Of a stretch of 64,000 nt of DNA, positions 22,671-36,184 are shown one piece after another. The notes under the pieces are model-generated. The model made no database searches. It saw nothing but the letters and a program-made list of their open reading frames with translations, and had not been told where the DNA came from. Each line of letters opens with the position of its first letter. Within the stretch, counting starts at the first letter, position 1. The position numbers were made by a program, and so were the translations under genes. The DNA is from Dermanyssus gallinae (taxonomy: Eukaryota; Arthropoda; Arachnida; Mesostigmata; Dermanyssidae), in the NCBI GenBank assembly GCA_003439945.1, contig QVRM01007076.1, positions 62,001-126,000 on the forward strand, written 5' to 3'.

Positions 22671-23985
22671 GGTCCGCCTCGCCACACGAAGCCTCTCAAT
22701 GTGTGGCAAGGGGTCGCGTAAGAGGAGGACAAGAGTAGCATTCTCGCCGCACACGAGACCGCTCGCCTACCTGCCCGTCGGAACGGGCATCGATCAGCCT
22801 GCGCTCGTCGTCTGAGGCAGATTTCTTCGAAGCGGACTCCCCAAGCGTGTGTTGGCGCAAATCGGCGGAACCCTCGAGGTTCCTGCAGCGATCGAGATCA
22901 CCTGTGGAGCCGAAGAGAGGCTGTCGGCGTCCTTTATACGCCATTTGTGCTATGGTCGATGATGTTCATAGCAGCCTTTCCATGCGTCTCCCCAGCAAAC
23001 GCTGCTTTCGCGTCCAGGCAACCCTTCCTGAGATGGAAGATTCCAAAGTATGGGCTCAACGGACAAATGTTGTTCCGTGCGTTGCACAACATCTGTCAGT
23101 TGAGCCTATAAGCCGTGTTTGTAGAATACCATAATCACAGAATGACGCTTGTCTTGTACTTGATGTAATAGCAGTTGTGACAGCACTACGAAACATCAAA
23201 CGCAATCGTTTGTAGGTCAAATTGTAGGAACGATTGTATATTATTACCGTGTTTTTCAAAGGCACGGCGAACGCCGACTACTCTATTTAAGTGGCCATAT
23301 TTGTTTCAAATTCTAACAGCAATGTCATAAGCGGTAAAATTTCGGAGTTGTCATAAAAGTATATTCATATTGTTAAGGCTTCTTCCGTCGTGCTACCACA
23401 TAAACATATGGCAATTGCGCGACGAGCATATTATACAATATATACAACTTATAAGATGTAAAATTGACGTGATCATTGTCATGTTGCCATGGTTACAGAT
23501 ATAGTAATCGCAATAATATTTATTGTCAGAATAATATTGTCAGAATGTTTAATTGTTTATTTATTGATATATTATGTGATTATAATTAAGCCAAGCGCAG
23601 TATTATTTGAGGTGTTTCTAGCACTGATGTTGTTCTGACATCAGCGGATTCCCTGACGATCATAAGAATGGCATCTTCTTGCTGCAGTTTAAGTTTCATC
23701 CGTTGATGCTCAAATGAAAATGTCCGTGGCTCTGCTGTAATAGTCATACTAGTAGGCGGGCGATAGCCTTTTCTGCAAGATACCCAAAGTTGCTACAATT
23801 GTTGCTGAATTTAAATAAATATGCAGTCTCGAGTAGACATATGATAATCAGTTGCAGAAAGTCCTCACTGCTGTTTTGGGGCGCTTATCCATTCTGAAAG
23901 CGGGGTTCAACAAGGAGATCATTTAGGTCCCGCGCGGTTTCTCAGGCCTTGTCTTTTAGATACAACGTCCACTAAACGTCTAAGT

Positions 23986-24164
23986 AAAGTTTTCGGGCTG
24001 ACCCTCAGCCAAGATTTAACGTCCACGGAACTGTTTTTCACATTGCTTCATAGATGGACCCCCATAAATACAAATGTGCAGCGGTGGGGTTCGAACCCGC
24101 GCACCTATGTGTCTCCTCCGGTTGCGAGGCGGAGACTTAATCCACTACGCCACCGGGCTCGACC
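23986..24164 (-). mobile_element. tRNA-derived SINE, family 1
   Basis: On the minus strand it reads GAGCCCGGTGGCGTAGTGG (box A TGGCGTAGTGG) and GGGTTCGAACCCCACCG (box B, canonical), then the shared body with TTAAATCTTGGCTGAGGG. It is the best preserved pol III promoter of the copies in the window. Confidence 0.85.
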
Positions 24165-25363
24165 CACTAAACGTCTAGTATCTGGATGACGTAACTCTCA
24201 GAAAACAAGCCGATGTCGGACTTATGCCAAAATGAGACATTCGAACAGCAAGGAGATCTACCTTTAAATGCAGGTAAATGCAAATTCATCATTGCCCTCT
24301 CGATTTCAAGAGAAAAGCAGAATTACAGCGGATGTTATCCTAGAAATTCTTCTTGAGACAAGGCAGCTGAATTGGGCTAATTGTGCAGCCCCATTGCAGT
24401 TGTTCCGAGTTTGAATCTCATCACATTTCTTCATGAAGAGGAGAATAATTAGCCGCTCGGCAACGCTATTACGGCAAACAATTGCCGACCGTGACCAGTT
24501 GGGACTGCGGTCCTCATTGGGAGAAAGCAAATTGACTACGCCAAACTTCTACTAAGAAATGGAAAGGCGCCAGATCGGCCACTAGAGCAAGAGGAGAATT
24601 GTGGGGCGAAGCCTAATTCGCCAGGAGACAAAGCTTATCCTTAGTGAACATGGATTTCTATAGCCTATAATCTATTGTGTTGTACATAACAAATAATTTG
24701 GCTAGACGGTTTATTGTTAAAAACGGTTAATTGTTAATCTTGCGTTTCAATGTTGTTGAAGCTCTGTTTAATAAAATGTTTTGCAAGGAATTGTTTCTGA
24801 TTGCATAGAAACCAGTAACATTATTTAGTCCAAGAACCAAGTCAATTACAATCAAATGATGATGGCGAAGGAACATCGTCAATCTCCTCTATGCGTGCTT
24901 TTATCACATAACAATATTTCAACTAATGCGCAACTTAAATGCGCATATTTGATTGTGTGCTCTAGTGTATCCCCTCTCCTAGGCCCTTATGCGTTAATAA
25001 CCGGCAATACATAGATCTTATTATTGTCAACAGCAGACGCCAGGATGACGTAATAATTGCGCAAGGAAGAGTATATGTTCCATCACCTTGGCAGTAACAT
25101 TTTATCTCTCGCTTTCTTAAGAGTGATTTCAGGCTCGTATCACAGTTTAGACCCAACTACCACGGGACACATATTAGCAGCGTTCAATATTAGATCTATT
25201 TCCTGAGAGAGCTTATGCAAGTACATGACATGCTTCTACAGACCAGTTGAAGGGCCACACTGCTCATAAGCAGGATGATCAACTATAGACGTGGCATCGT
25301 GGCAGCATACAATGGTGACCAACAGCAGGTACAGATTCAAGAAAGTTTATAGCGACCGACTAC

Positions 25364-25400
<37 letters not shown>

Positions 25401-26351
25401 GGGAATGCACATAATTGAAACTGATGCCTGAGTCAGATCCGAACACCTTGTCAACTAGGTAGGTTGATATACGGGTGACCTATTTTTGAATAAAAAGTTT
25501 CCGATTAGCTAGAAGATGACAACAGTATTTGTCTGTAAGCCAAAATGTTTGTTAACAAGATTTGCGATCGACCACAGATATTGCTTAACTAAACCTTAAA
25601 AGAGTGTCTCGAATCCTGCTCACTGCTGCGAACCGCCACAATTAATACACCGCCAACATAACGACATCACCAGTACCATAGATATATCTACAAAAATGTG
25701 CGCTGCCTGAAAAACAAATCAAATTTAAAAACGTCAAAAGTATGGTTAAGCAAAATTTGCCATTACGCGTAGTAACAACGTAGTCTGCTAGTATCAGAAG
25801 AACCTCAACATTTCTAAACATGTCCACCAACAATATAATTTAGGAATGACAAATTGAAAAACTATAAGCATTCTTCCGATAACGTACGTTTGTCATAGTA
25901 TGATCCATACACAGCGTGTTGCATGGATTTGTTATTGTTGACGCACTTCAATTTATATGATCACGCCAAAGAAGCGCGCCTTACACGATGTCATTACTTC
26001 TGTTAGGGCTGCTCTTGCCGTTGTCGTTGTGTAGTAGTGATAGTGGCACTATTAATTCCTATAATATTCTAGCATTGCATTGCAACTCTCAGTTGTTGGA
26101 TAATGATCATGTGTAAAATAATAGTAACTCATAAATCTGAAGAAGGTGCTTGAGTTGTGCACGCTCTGAAAGATGCACGAATAACTTGCGTAAATACTTA
26201 TGCAGTGTCCGAATAACGCGTTCATATTTGTTTTAATCTAGACTATCCTCCCTACCTCTCTACGCTCGGAAATCTGAGGAAAGAAAACCGCGGACAAGTC
26301 ACGGGACAGAATGTGAAGGTACAGTTGGTGTTCGGCAGAGGTCAATAATCT

Positions 26352-26525
26352 GTCGGGCCCGGTGGTATGCGTCTGCGCCTCGCGACCGGAGGAGACACAT
26401 AGGTGCGCGGGTTCGAGCCCCACCGTTACACATTTGTATTTATGGGGGTCCGTCTATGAAGCAATGTAAAAAGCAGCCTCATGGACGTTAAATCTTGGCT
26501 GGGAGTCAGCCTCGAAAGGATTTAT
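26352..26525 (+). mobile_element. tRNA-derived SINE, family 1
   Basis: GGGCCCGGTGGTATGCG head, GGGTTCGAGCCCCACCG box B, and body with GGGGGTCCGTCTATGAAGCA and TTAAATCTTGGCTGGGAGT. Same orientation as the 15041 copy. Confidence 0.85.
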
Positions 26526-27375
26526 TTAGAGGTCAATAATTAACGACTGAACTATCTACCAATGCCGCTCACTTTCGATCTTAATGTGGGTGGGGACAAA
26601 CTGTTAGCTGCCAGTATCACGTATACACCCCATAGAAAAAAAAATCATATTTGGAAAAATCTCGTGCGACCTAGTTTATCACCGCCGGGGTGAAATACTG
26701 GGGGGGGGAGGTCGCGTACAGATAAACCAGCATCAATGATATTTAAAAAGAGAAGACTATTAAAACAAATTCCGGACGACCACGACCCACGGAGTGGTCT
26801 AGTGCCTAGATACCCAACGAATGCCAGGCTAGTGCCAGATGTGCCACTTTGATTCGACAAAACACGGGCTGAGCGACGTACAACCTCAGGTGAATCTTGA
26901 CATGTTACAGGGACAGTGTCTCGGGAAGTGTAGGCGTAGATTTGCCTGGGTGCCAGGTTCGCGCAAGAAGAAGATCCTCCTACACCTTTAATGGAATATG
27001 TTTAACATGGCCCCGATAAGTTGAGGGGATAAAAAAAAACTTACTGCCGCGAGCAGAAGGCTTAAAAAGCCAACGGGCACTCCTGCAGTCTTCTTCGTTA
27101 TTGACCGAGCTGGACAAACTCATTGCTGGGCTACTGGCTGGGACTTCGTTTTAGGTTAGGCAAGAACTCAACAAGTGAGCAAAAGGGCGGGCTAGTTTAA
27201 TTAGCGTAGTGCTTCGCCAGGCATCTGCTCTCGTGAGTAAACTAGACTAAGACTGTCGAAACAACAATTACCCTCTAAGACCCCACGATCATGCACAGGT
27301 CGGATGCCTAGTGAGCGGGGTTGATGTTTCTTAAGTGAAGATGATGGAACATCCATTGTGGGCATTGCCTGAGAT

Positions 27376-27381
27376 TTTATT
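27376..27381 (-). promoter_or_regulatory. Candidate poly(A) signal of gene C
   Basis: AATAAA on the minus strand within GTTGAAAATAAA, about 445 bases past the stop. The same GTTGAAAATAAA occurs downstream of gene D, and TTGAAAATAAA downstream of the E genes. Confidence 0.5.
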
Positions 27382-27680
27382 TTCAACTTAATTACACTTG
27401 ATAAATATTATCATACAATAATACACGATCGCTCCCGCGATGCATTGGAACAACAATGTTCCCGAATTGTTAGTATGCTTATTATATTGCTATGGTTTTC
27501 GTTGCGACGGCACTACTGCTAATTTTGCAATTTATATCTTCTATTTGTCTTTTTTATATACAGTCTTTCGTTTCTAGACGGATGTGCGTCTAGGAAAATT
27601 TAACATAAATACATATATATCTATTAGGCATCTATTTACACGTTTGTCTGCGCAAACACAGCGTGTTGCACGACCGTTGT

Positions 27681-27710
27681 AGCGTTCGCATTGACTAATA
27701 GCGTTCGCTT
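27681..27710 (-). promoter_or_regulatory. Conserved 3' UTR block, gene C
   Basis: On the plus strand GCGTTCGCATTGACTAATAG followed by CGTTCGCTT. A nearly identical block lies downstream of gene D (39931-39960) and of the E genes (47394-47423, 53601-53630, 59854-59883), while neighbouring spacer has diverged more. Confidence 0.45.
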
Positions 27711-27825
27711 TGATGAGCAGACATTGCATCAAGATATTGTAGGTGTTCAGTGATGTCCATGTCAGACTTCTCAAAACCTTCTTCTTCGTTTGTGGATTCG
27801 CTAGGCTTGAATTCGGCAGTCTCGT

Positions 27826-29154
27826 CTAAATATTTGCGCCACTTAAACGCTGCTTTGCCGTCTCGATGAGCGCCTCGGCCGGCTTTTCGCACTGAGCAAA
27901 GTTTACGTAGCAAGGTTTCGCGCTCTCGGAACTCTTGCCGACCCGCGAGGCCTTTTTGTAGGCCATCCAGGGCGCTGTCGGGTCCGATTCGTCAAGCTTC
28001 TCGATGAACGATGTGACCTCTTCGAGCTCCTCACCGGCCAACTCGGGATCAACGGCCAACTCGCAGACGAGCCGTTGTACGCATCGATCGTCGTCGAACG
28101 ACGCGATGTACTGGAAAATCTCACGAAGGTCTTCCGGCGCGAGCTTAGGTTCTTCCGCAGCCTCGCGGCGGCGGCGCCGTCCTGAATACGACGACTCCGC
28201 TGGCTCCGGATCGTAGACAGGCTCGGGCTGTGGGTCCGGGATGTACGCCGGAACGACTGGGGGAGTGGTCATCGGTTCGTTACCATACGCCGGAACCTCG
28301 GGTTCCGGCTCTGGCTCGGGCGCCGGTTCGGGCTGTGGGTCCGGGATATACGCCGGAGCGGGTCGGGGGATGGTAGTCGGTTGGTAGCCATACGCCGGGA
28401 CCTCGGGTTCCTCCGGCTCTGGTTCTGGCGCCGGTTCGGGCTGTGGCTCCGGGATGTACACCGGAGCGGGTCGGGAGATGGTAGTCGGTTGGTAGCCATA
28501 CGCCGGGACCTCGGGTTCCTCCGGCTCTGGTTCTGGCGCCGGTTCGGGCTCGGCAACGTAGCTGGTGACGACGGGGGCGCTCTTGAACGACACGGTGACC
28601 GCCTTCATCGGGATCCTAGACAGGAGGCCCTTGGAATGGCTAAACAGATCTGTGGCCGTGGGCAAAGCCATTGGTGGCAGTACGCTGGCTTTCTCGTGCA
28701 TCTTGTACTTGGCCAGACCAGCCTTTGCGCCAGCGTTGGCGCCGGCAATAGCGCCCATCTTCATGGCAGTCAGTTTGACGGGCAACTGCATCAATCCGAA
28801 TGCGCCTTTCCCAGCGGCGACGACAGCGGTCTTTCCTAAACTGTACTTAGCCCTGAGTAGGGCAAACTTTGCAGTTGCAGCACCGATCGGAGCAAGCAGA
28901 GGAATCTTAAGCAGCATCAGCTTGAACTTCAGAAATCCAAGACCTTTAAGTGCAAACAGCATAGGTAGAGAAAGCTGGAGGGGTCCTACCGCCGCAAAAG
29001 GCAACAGCAGGCCAGACGGAAGTACCGTGCCGACTAATTTCGCTATAGCGCCGGATAGCGCCGTGATGCCCTTCACGGCTCCAATGATGCCCGCAAGCTG
29101 GGCGTTGATGGTTGTTGCTACCAACAGGCATAGTACTATCGTTGCCAGCCTCAT
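27826..29154 (-). CDS. Secreted DM4/DM12-like protein, paralogue C
   Basis: A 442-residue protein. The start at 29154 (MRLATIVLCLLVATTINAQ) gives the signal peptide; an upstream in-frame extension is polar and lies in the 5' UTR of the paralogues. The hydrophobic region is about 20-150. The linker holds three copies of a roughly 36-residue unit built on EPEPEEPEVPAYGYQPTT and PRPAPxYIPDPQP. Residues 326-330 are five arginines followed by EAAEE, a likely convertase site. The C-terminal domain has [28 protein letters not shown] and CYVNFAQC, ending RLSGANI. Single exon. It shares promoter and 3' UTR elements with D and E. Secretion is well supported; function is not known. Confidence 0.87.
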   Translation of the reverse strand: MRLATIVLCLLVATTINAQLAGIIGAVKGITALSGAIAKLVGTVLPSGLLLPFAAVGPLQLSLPMLFALKGLGFLKFKLMLLKIPLLAPIGAATAKFALLRAKYSLGKTAVVAAGKGAFGLMQLPVKLTAMKMGAIAGANAGAKAGLAKYKMHEKASVLPPMALPTATDLFSHSKGLLSRIPMKAVTVSFKSAPVVTSYVAEPEPAPEPEPEEPEVPAYGYQPTTISRPAPVYIPEPQPEPAPEPEPEEPEVPAYGYQPTTIPRPAPAYIPDPQPEPAPEPEPEPEVPAYGNEPMTTPPVVPAYIPDPQPEPVYDPEPAESSYSGRRRRREAAEEPKLAPEDLREIFQYIASFDDDRCVQRLVCELAVDPELAGEELEEVTSFIEKLDESDPTAPWMAYKKASRVGKSSESAKPCYVNFAQCEKPAEALIETAKQRLSGANI

Positions 29155-29368
29155 TGCAAATCGAATAGAAGAAACTTCTACTAGAAGTTTGTGGAGAAAC
29201 TTAGAGAGCGCGTGTTGTCGATTCAAGTGGGCTGTTGCACCGAGACGCTGAAAAACCGCCTCTCAAGACTTGGCAGCTAATCAATAGCAAGAAACACTCA
29301 TACAAGATGCTCTGCCTAGCCTGTGACTGAGGACTGAGAGCACGATGAATTCAGAGAATCGCGGCTAC

Positions 29369-29396
29369 ATTATATACCTCAGCTCTTTCCACATCC
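29369..29396 (-). promoter_or_regulatory. Core promoter of gene C
   Basis: A minus-strand TATATAAT (29369-29376) sits about 215 bases upstream of the ATG. Just upstream is CTGGATGTGGAAAGAG, shared with the D and E promoters. Confidence 0.6.
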
Positions 29397-29760
29397 AGCT
29401 GCCGCAGCAGCGAGAAGCAGAAAGAGAAAGAAGGTCCGAAGCGCGTGACGACTTGTGTGTTGCGTCTGAACGAATTACGCACTGCTTCCCTTGGCCGTAG
29501 GAATAAAGTTTCCAACACAGTCCCGGCTTGTGGGGAAGTTCATCTGGCTGGGCGGCAAACATCTTTGCAGACCCTCAGACCCCCCTTCCTAGTTGACCGA
29601 ATCCCTGCGGCGAGACTGACGACGACATTGAGGCGTCTCAACTGGCTGTACGCATGTCCGTACATGGCACACGACGCCATACGTCTTCCATAGACATTGG
29701 TAGTAATATTTGGGCGAAAGATAAGATACGCGATGCCAGCAAGCGGTTAGAGTTAAAGCT

Positions 29761-29806
<46 letters not shown>

Positions 29807-30066
29807 CTTTGATGCAACAGCTCCTGTACCTGGTGATGTGAGCTGAAACAGAACTTGTGTTCATTCTCATGACCTAATTTAATACGGGAATTTCCTAAGC
29901 GGTTCATCTGTTCGTGGCGGAAGCGGATTTGAACGCAGCAATAGTTAGCGCCGGATAGCAAAATACGCGGAATGAACTCCCCATGCCGACACCAGGCGCA
30001 CCTTAAAGACATCCTTAGCAATATTTAGGTGAGATAAAATGGCATACGCCATGCCAGCAGAGAGTC

Positions 30067-30226
<160 letters not shown>

Positions 30227-30656
30227 TGGAGGTGGGAAATGTAACACTTTGACGATAGCTAAACAAAAGCAGGGGCCAAACTTAATTGTCCTCGTAACCG
30301 CATGTTGCTGATGAGCGCTCTATCTGTTTGCACGAACAACAGAAGCTACTCGTTAAAGGCGCATACGTTGTGATTAAACGATTCTATTCACCTGGTGGAT
30401 GACTCATGTATATATATATATATATATATATACTCCTGTAAATATCCACATATATATGTATTTATACCCTATACCGTTCGATGTAGGGGGAGGGAAATGT
30501 CTTATCTTTAATAGGTACAATGAAATACCTTTGGCTAAGCCGGCGACGGGAAGAATGGAACGCCACGTTTAGATCTTCCACTTGTCCCTAGATTGCAAGA
30601 CGGATAACTAATTATATTGTCACTATCATGGCAGACAGTACTGCCACCGTTATCGC

Positions 30657-30687
<31 letters not shown>

Positions 30688-30914
30688 AGAAAGAACAATT
30701 GTCTACTTATGAACGTATACATCGGATCAAGTGGACGAAAGCGTCACATATCCCCCAAGTTCGGGCGCGTCCAGTCTAGTAGAGTTCCATGCACAGAGGC
30801 AGCGTTACCCTTTGAATGTCAAGCGGTAATCTCTGGTGCAGGTTTTCGACAGTTCGAGCGTCCCCGCGTGTTTATATATTATCATATTGTTTATTCTGAA
30901 ATACTTTTTCTTAT

Positions 30915-30949
30915 CAAGACGGTACATAATTACAATATGTACCGTCTTG
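30915..30949. repeat. Short perfect inverted repeat
   Basis: Arms of 14 bases (CAAGACGGTACATA and its reverse complement) with a 7-base loop. Confidence 0.7.
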
Positions 30950-30963
30950 TAATATACAAATAC

Positions 30964-31072
<109 letters not shown>

Positions 31073-31277
31073 GAGGAACCGTCTTCATCATATACAATTT
31101 GAACACCTCAGCGACCGTCCCACAGAGCGAAAACGTGCAAAGACCGCCGATGCGTGGTATTCAGCGCACATCTGCGAGCAGAACCGGCAACGACATTGAT
31201 CGCCAACTTGGTGAAATCCTTAGGTCGAACATACCAAGTGATTGTAGCCATGTACAATGTGCCTGGCAAGATACCTT

Positions 31278-31309
<32 letters not shown>

Positions 31310-31312
<3 letters not shown>

Positions 31313-32570
31313 TGATTGATTTATTGTTTGCTTGGCATATATACCTAAATACACATGTCACCCTTTTATATTAGGGGCGCTTAGAGCAGCAGCATATATA
31401 TTACCTACGCATCCATATAGTCCATGTCTACTTCAATACCTACTAAGTATTTGCTTTCCATTGTGACAACCTCTTCTTTGTAATATCGACCAGGTCATTT
31501 CTAACATTTGGTCCTAGAGCTAGGGCCTCCGACAGCTCTATATCTCTGCTCCCCCCTAACGCTATACATTCTTTACTAATATGTTCGATTGACTCATTCT
31601 CTAGCCCACATGCTCGACATTCTGTACTTTGCCCCTCCTTATATTTAGCTCTATGTATCCTTGTATCCAACATCCCTGCCCTGGCATCTGCCAATAGCCC
31701 ACTCGCTCTTGAATTATCGTATACCCATTCGGGTACCCCGCCCCTTTCCCGCTTTTCCTTTCCATACATAGTTGCCAAACTTGATTTGGAGCCCATCGCC
31801 AATTTCCATTTGTCTGTATATGACGTGTTTACCTTCAATTTTATCATTTTCTCTGATACCCTCACTCTTGCCCATTGCTGAAAATTGTACCCAATCTCCC
31901 TAGCTGCAAACTCTACTCTGCAATCCCACTTCGTTTTAATCCTAAGTGCCGTCTTTTCCAGCTGCAGCTGTTTAACCCATCTTTTATTTGTAACATTTTC
32001 AATCCTACTACTAAATCTAAGCTTACTTTGTACTTCCCTTTGTATAAATGTTGACATTCCCCCTTCCCCCTCAAGAAAATCCCTGGCGCAATTAAAACGG
32101 CAACCAATGCCAATCTTATCACCTCTCTTTGTATTGTTTCTAACTTCTTTCTTAATTCTGCGTTGTGGACCAGAGAGGCATTATCAAAGGTCAATCCTGG
32201 CACATACATGGCCTTCCATATATTCCTTGTTACTATATATTTATTAAACCCCCAGAGGCCCTTACACCTTACTGCATTTCATCCTCTTTCAGCCTTCTTC
32301 CTCCTTATTATCTCTTCTTCCTCTAAATAATCGTCCCTTGAAGTCATTGTCTCCCCAAGATACTTGTACTGACTATTATAATCCAATTCTGTTCCCTGTA
32401 CTACGGGCTTATTTGCCCCCCTAGTCCCATTCAATACTAAAACTCCGCTGCTTTCCCACATGCATTCAACATTTGTTGAACTTCGCTGGTACCCCGCCCT
32501 AACACTACCATATCGTCAGCGAAAAGCAGCACGGGTGTCTTGATATATGCACCCTTTTCCCCTATCTGCC
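31310..32570 (-). mobile_element. LINE (I/R1-like) ORF2 3' half, frame-broken
   Basis: On the minus strand the catalytic box reads TPVLLFADDMVVLG (about 32500-32545). Downstream frames give LDYNSQYKYLGETMTSRDDYL (32461-32279), an RxxKKLETIQREVIRLAL segment (32209-31913), and a C-terminal domain with a Cys/His cluster CRACGLENESIEHISKEC (32057-31443). The series is in order, but frameshifts separate the pieces. The 3' end is near a GATTGATTGATT stretch at 31308-31320. The 5' end is cut at a (TA)n tract at 32572. Such LINEs are common in tick genomes, which is one weak hint to the host. Clade assignment is tentative. Confidence 0.75.
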
Positions 32571-32571
<1 letters not shown>

Positions 32572-32613
<42 letters not shown>

Positions 32614-32773
32614 AGCTGCTTAAATGACAAGGTGAAGTAATCTCGAGAAAACAGGACTGTGGCCACCTCTTCGACAAGGGCAAAACTGACGTCTATATAT
32701 TAGTGGGTTTGAGGTTTCCGCACTACGATACGACTTTAACAACGACGCTCTTTACCAGTGAACCTTTATAGTA

Positions 32774-32832
<59 letters not shown>

Positions 32833-32842
32833 AAAAAATAAA

Positions 32843-32877
<35 letters not shown>

Positions 32878-32942
32878 ATATTTAAAATATATATATATAT
32901 ATATATATTTTTTTTAAATGCCACCACCCCACCGGGCTCGAC

Positions 32943-32968
<26 letters not shown>
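32572..32968. repeat. Cluster of (TA)n tracts with a SINE scrap
   Basis: TA tracts at 32572-32611, 32792-32905 and 32942-32968. Between the last two, CCACCGGGCTCGAC (about 32929-32942) is the reverse complement of the family 1 SINE 5' end. Confidence 0.8.
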
Positions 32969-32969
<1 letters not shown>

Positions 32970-32973
<4 letters not shown>

Positions 32974-34117
32974 CCAACTGCAAGTGTTACTCTCCATCAT
33001 TGAGACCTGCCCCAAACAATTGCTCGTTTCCCAAGTGCAGTTTGCACTGTATGATGATACAAATGAACGTATCGCGTTACAGTTTTGGTCGCTACTGCCG
33101 TATCCCCAGCGGTATCCCAAGTGACCGACCGACTTTGGTCATCTGCTCACCGTGTACCACTTTCGGTCATCGATGCACTCGGTTGGCGGTCAAGCGAGAT
33201 ACAATAGGGGGGCGTGATTCGTTCGACTGACTCCAAAAGTCCCCTTCTCTGTCTGTTCTGTGCGTTCGTCACTGAAGCCGACTCAAACATTTGCCCGTTT
33301 CCCAAGCGTAGAAGGGGAGGAGAGGAAGGCTCGTTAGCAGTGTGACGCGTTTCGGCTAGATGAAAAGCCACTGGTCAACTGTTTGATATACATATCTCGG
33401 CCTCACCGACACGACAACTGAAAAGTTGTCCCCCAAGCACACCAAAACCGAAGAACGAACCCGAAAAGCAACGGTTTTAGCTAGTACGATTAAAAAGCTC
33501 CAAAAGATAACAGACTTGTTCGTCTCGGCCACGAATACGGCAGGCGGCATGCGTACTTCCGATCGTCTAGCTGGAAACTAAGTGTGCGAGAAAGAGATCT
33601 ATCTGCTCTTGACGAAATGTTAGTTAGCTAAGCCATCCTTCCTAGAGTAAGTGCTAAGGGGCTAAACAAATGTATGCTTGCAAGCTGTTCTATACACGAA
33701 TTTCGCCGCGTAATCTACCACGAACCAACCAGTACCCGTATCTGTTCTTATCTTAGACTAGAGCTTTGTAGATCTTCTTGTTGTAGATGCCATGCGACCG
33801 AATGTACCGACACAGGATCCTACGCAACCGCATGTATAGTTGTTTCACGTTATTTTAAAGTTTATTTTATAAATATTTATGTAAATGCATTTGCATGCCT
33901 AGAACGAAATGTATAGAAGATCTACACTGATCTGAATCTGTTTGCCTACCAAAACGTTGCTACGTTTTGTTTACAAATAAATGAAAAAAAAAAACACTAT
34001 TTGCAGAAGAGACGTGTCAGTTTGCTATCGTGTATCATTAATCATTACGTAATATAAATGTTAAATAATAAAATCTGTATATACGTCTATAATATACAAA
34101 CACATAAAAAAAAGAAT

Positions 34118-34171
<54 letters not shown>

Positions 34172-35140
34172 GTTCTTAATTATTGCAATAAAAAAATTAT
34201 GGTGCCACGTCAGGTGAATAAGTTGCGCGCGTTACCAGTCTGGCTCCAGATGCGGCGACACGAGCCTGAATGTTTTCAGCTCCGTAAACTGGCTTCGCGG
34301 GGTGATAGAAGAACCATCGCCTAAAAGATGCGTTAGAGCTCTTCCTGGCGTGCGCTTTGAAAACATTTGAGAGCATCCTATAAACGACAATGTTTCAACA
34401 CTGACGAATGCGTATATAGTCGTTGCAAAAAATACACACGATAATGATCGCTAACACGTGCTTGTCTATAGGAAAACGTTTGGAGTCTCTGTAATATGCA
34501 TGGTTAATTACGTAGAGTCAGACCACGCTGTTTTCTTGTGATTGTATCTAACATACTGTTAAACACTGTGGTGAATAAATACAGAACGAAATTGTATATA
34601 GAGGTATACGCCGAGCATTATATATAACTCAATAACGTCAAGCACAAACCGATTATGTTATAACGAACGCAGGACGCAAACGAGCAACTAACTGGATTAT
34701 ATATTTCTTCGAGCTAAACTGTCTTCATACTCACGTATTCATCGTTTCCCTACAATTGCCAACCTTTCATAGTGTTTGTAGCTGTTGTAAAGAAAAACAA
34801 AAAAAATATTTAACCTTTACCTATTTATTTCCGACCAAATATGAATTCTTGAAGATGCCTAACGTGCAATTAGGTCTGTTCAAGTAAGACGGTGGCTTGG
34901 ATGATGCCAGAAGAAGCTCGTCTTGCAGCATACATATAGATATACAGCCTGGCGTAGTAGTACCATCGGGTAGGTAGAGAGAACCAAATGTATTCAACTA
35001 AAAGCGATATTAATTAATTGTCGGCTAACGGTAGCAGTTCACGTAGGTAGCAGGTCAGGACTCTGCTGAGACCCGATTGGTAGTTTGGACTTTAGTCTTT
35101 TTGCGTTTGAAACTCTGGGTTGGACTCATGACGCCTGCGC
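32970..35140. other. Spacer, no recognised gene
   Basis: A short direct repeat (CGTTTCCCAAGYGYAG, about 33027 and 33296) and a (TA)n tract at 34121-34168. No gene recognised. Confidence 0.35.
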
Positions 35141-35149
35141 CTATGGTGA

Positions 35150-35445
35150 CAGAGACCATAATTTGTTTTCTATTATCATCTATAAACGTAGGTGCCTCCA
35201 GTACTGTAGCAGTGCCGCCTCGCTGAGTATCGATGGATTGTTTTGCCACCAAATGGCGTGCGCCCTCTTGTCGCGGTAACAATAGACAATACCCGTTTTG
35301 CAATAGCCTCAAAAAGACGAGCAGTGTGAGGGCCTGCTTCTCCGATCACATCAAGAGCGAACGTGTTAAACTGGTAATTAAAATGCAATTTTGACCGTGG
35401 GCACGAAACCTGGCCTGTTTGGCCTGGACTCGAGAGTGAGCACAA
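35150..35445 (-). pseudogene. Fossil C-terminal end of an R4-like LINE protein
   Basis: One minus-strand frame has FALDVIGEAGPHTARLFEAI; a second, after a frameshift, has QSIDTQRGGTATVLE. In the related element at 37015-37473 the equivalent order is LAFETMGGPGVRTRQLI then QRLDLGIQRGNAASV. The match is partial, so this is a tentative call. Confidence 0.4.
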
Positions 35446-36184
35446 ACCTATGAATCACAGCTCGAAAACTACCGACGAAGGCCTCGCGCGAATTACGAAC
35501 GACTTCTCGTGATATCTTATCTCACCCTTTCTTACAAGAGCATGCTGCAGGGCAATGACTGAAGAACCAGGCCAGAAGGCACAGACATTCAAATATACAT
35601 TTCCCGATCCTTGTACGTCCCGATAGGTCGTGACGTCACAGCTTCTACTATGAAAATACACGGAGACTAGTATCTTGAGAGTAACCAGGTCGACGAAGCC
35701 GAAATCGTGACGCCATAATCAGTACTACGGTGAATCCGAGGATAGAGACAGCGCGGCCGCTAATGTCAAAGAAAAGCAATGCCCAATTTAACATAATGCA
35801 TTTTGGCTGATTGTTGCTCTTAATAAAAGCGTATTTATTAAGCCTATTTACCGACACCGCTCATAGCGGAGCGGTGCTAGTCAAATAATGTCTACAAAAC
35901 TATTAGGTAGTCACAAGATGACTTGAAATGGACTTTAGCAATGCTACTAATGAACTGAACAGATCGATAGCAAAAATCTATCATTGCACAAACCGATAGC
36001 AAAAGCTGAACCAATGGGAGTCCGATTCGAATCACTGTGCTTCACCGAGTATCTTTTGATCAGTGTACCAATGTAGTCTTATGTAAGCTAAAAGAATTTC
36101 AACTTAGTCACTTAATTCTGCACTTCTCCCAAAACGTGTACGAAGTATGGGGCCATTGCGCAATAACGCCTATAGTAACTATAG

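Larger units (their letters stand above)
22700..27380. other. Spacer between genes B and C; no gene recognised apart from SINEs
   Basis: Contains SINEs at 23986-24164 and 26352-26525, a (TTA)n tract at 25364-25400 and a poly-G run near 26699. Open frames are short and look random. Confidence 0.4.

Noticed and set aside
24073..24160. A true tRNA gene
   Set aside because: Box A and box B are present but the cloverleaf is imperfect and the sequence continues into the SINE body shared with other copies.
26238..26423. Minus-strand frame around 26.3 kb
   Set aside because: It overlaps the family 1 SINE head in antisense.
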